This document shows positions 15,087 through 15,551 of a stretch of DNA of 15,551 nt, one piece after another (the stretch's first letter is position 1; each line of letters opens with the position of its first letter). Position numbers and translations under genes: made by a program. The stretch is from Pelagophyceae sp. CCMP2097 (lineage: Eukaryota > Sar > Pelagophyceae), in contig MU657237.1 of the NCBI GenBank assembly GCA_026770575.1, forward strand, positions 242,637 through 258,187, given 5' to 3'. Under the pieces are notes generated by a model. The model was not told the DNA's origin. It did not search any database and worked only from the letters and a program-made list of their open reading frames with translations.

Positions 15087-15551
15087 TCAAACTATGGAAA
15101 GATTATTGCGCGAGGGGAGCACGAAGGCCGTCGCGCGAGGCGGACGGTCGCCGTCGAGTCTCGGAAAGACTGCGACGGGGCGGGGAGGAGCACGAATGCA
15201 CTGGTTCTTCAAGGGCATCTTGTCGACGAACGCGCGCTCCTTCACGGAGAGCTTGCCCAAGGCGCGGAGCTGCGCATTCTGCGTCGTCGCAAGGACGACG
15301 TCGCGGTAGTGCTCCTTGGCGCCTCTGCCGCCGTCGTCGACGTGGATGCCGCACGTCTTGACTATGGTCTCGCCGCGGTGAAACGAGCAGACGATCTTGG
15401 CCGACAGCGGGCAGTTCTTTGCCAAGGATGCTGCGCCGCCCTTGTCGGCGTCCGCGCAGAGGCTGCAGCGCGGGTTGTTGAAGTACGGGCCCAAGAACCG
15501 CGCCGCCGCATTCACCATGACGTCCCAGACCTTCTCGCTCTCCATCGTGAC
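15087..15551 (-). CDS. Cys/His-rich protein, partial at window edge
   Basis: The minus-strand frame runs from the window edge to 15087; the first Met is at 15545, and the two codons upstream are open, so the true start may lie outside. Of 152 residues, the first ~110 look like real coding sequence. Counting from that Met, C27, C30, C45, C53, H56, C65 and H68 form CxxC, CxxH and CxxH pairs, which suggests a zinc-binding module. A basic, mixed stretch follows (EHYRDVVLATTQNAQLRALG, KERAFVDKMPLKNQ). The last ~35 residues look non-coding, and a GTGCAT just after KN could be a splice donor, so the exon may end near 15200. No family is recognised. Confidence 0.45.
   Translation of the reverse strand, partial: VTMESEKVWDVMVNAAARFLGPYFNNPRCSLCADADKGGAASLAKNCPLSAKIVCSFHRGETIVKTCGIHVDDGGRGAKEHYRDVVLATTQNAQLRALGKLSVKERAFVDKMPLKNQCIRAPPRPVAVFPRLDGDRPPRATAFVLPSRNNLSIV

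Overview
The window looks like nuclear DNA of a GC-rich, compact eukaryote. Its genes become readable only when short GT-AG introns of about 45-100 nt are removed. Two N termini look like signal peptides. The families present (PhyH dioxygenase, SETD3/Rubisco-LSMT-type SET protein, two-RRM nucleolar-type protein, WD40 propeller, PH-like domain) are eukaryotic. GC-rich coding sequence with tiny introns that nearly all start GTGCG suggests a stramenopile alga such as a pelagophyte (Aureococcus-like). That placement is inference; no rRNA or marker gene is present to confirm it.

Layout. Positions 1-4040 are a repeat-rich stretch with no confident gene. It holds a 154-bp tandem duplication, a degenerate ~290-bp duplication, two copies of a hairpin-plus-(GTCY)n element, a 69-bp inverted repeat pair bracketing 1.7 kb, a TA-flanked 25-bp terminal inverted repeat pair, a tRNA-like block with an A-rich tail, and a 21-bp tandem array that may encode a heptapeptide repeat. 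Positions 4044-14575 hold six split genes: PhyH-like dioxygenase (+), small multi-pass membrane protein (-), SET-domain methyltransferase (+), two-RRM protein (-), a ~1066-aa protein with a C-terminal PH-like domain (+), and a WD40 protein (-). Positions 14576-15551 return to repeats (a third hairpin element) and end in a Cys/His-rich open frame (-) that runs to the window edge.

Strands alternate strictly. Two short divergent intergenic spaces (6135-6412 and 9303-9513) are probably shared promoters, and three pairs converge tail to tail, one with only 37 bp between stop codons. There is no operon and no obvious shared pathway. The most interesting material is the repeat families, above all the hairpin element: two copies lie at the 3' ends of open frames on opposite strands and give both the same C-terminal peptide. 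All exon models come from reading frames, splice dinucleotides and domain continuity, without transcript data.
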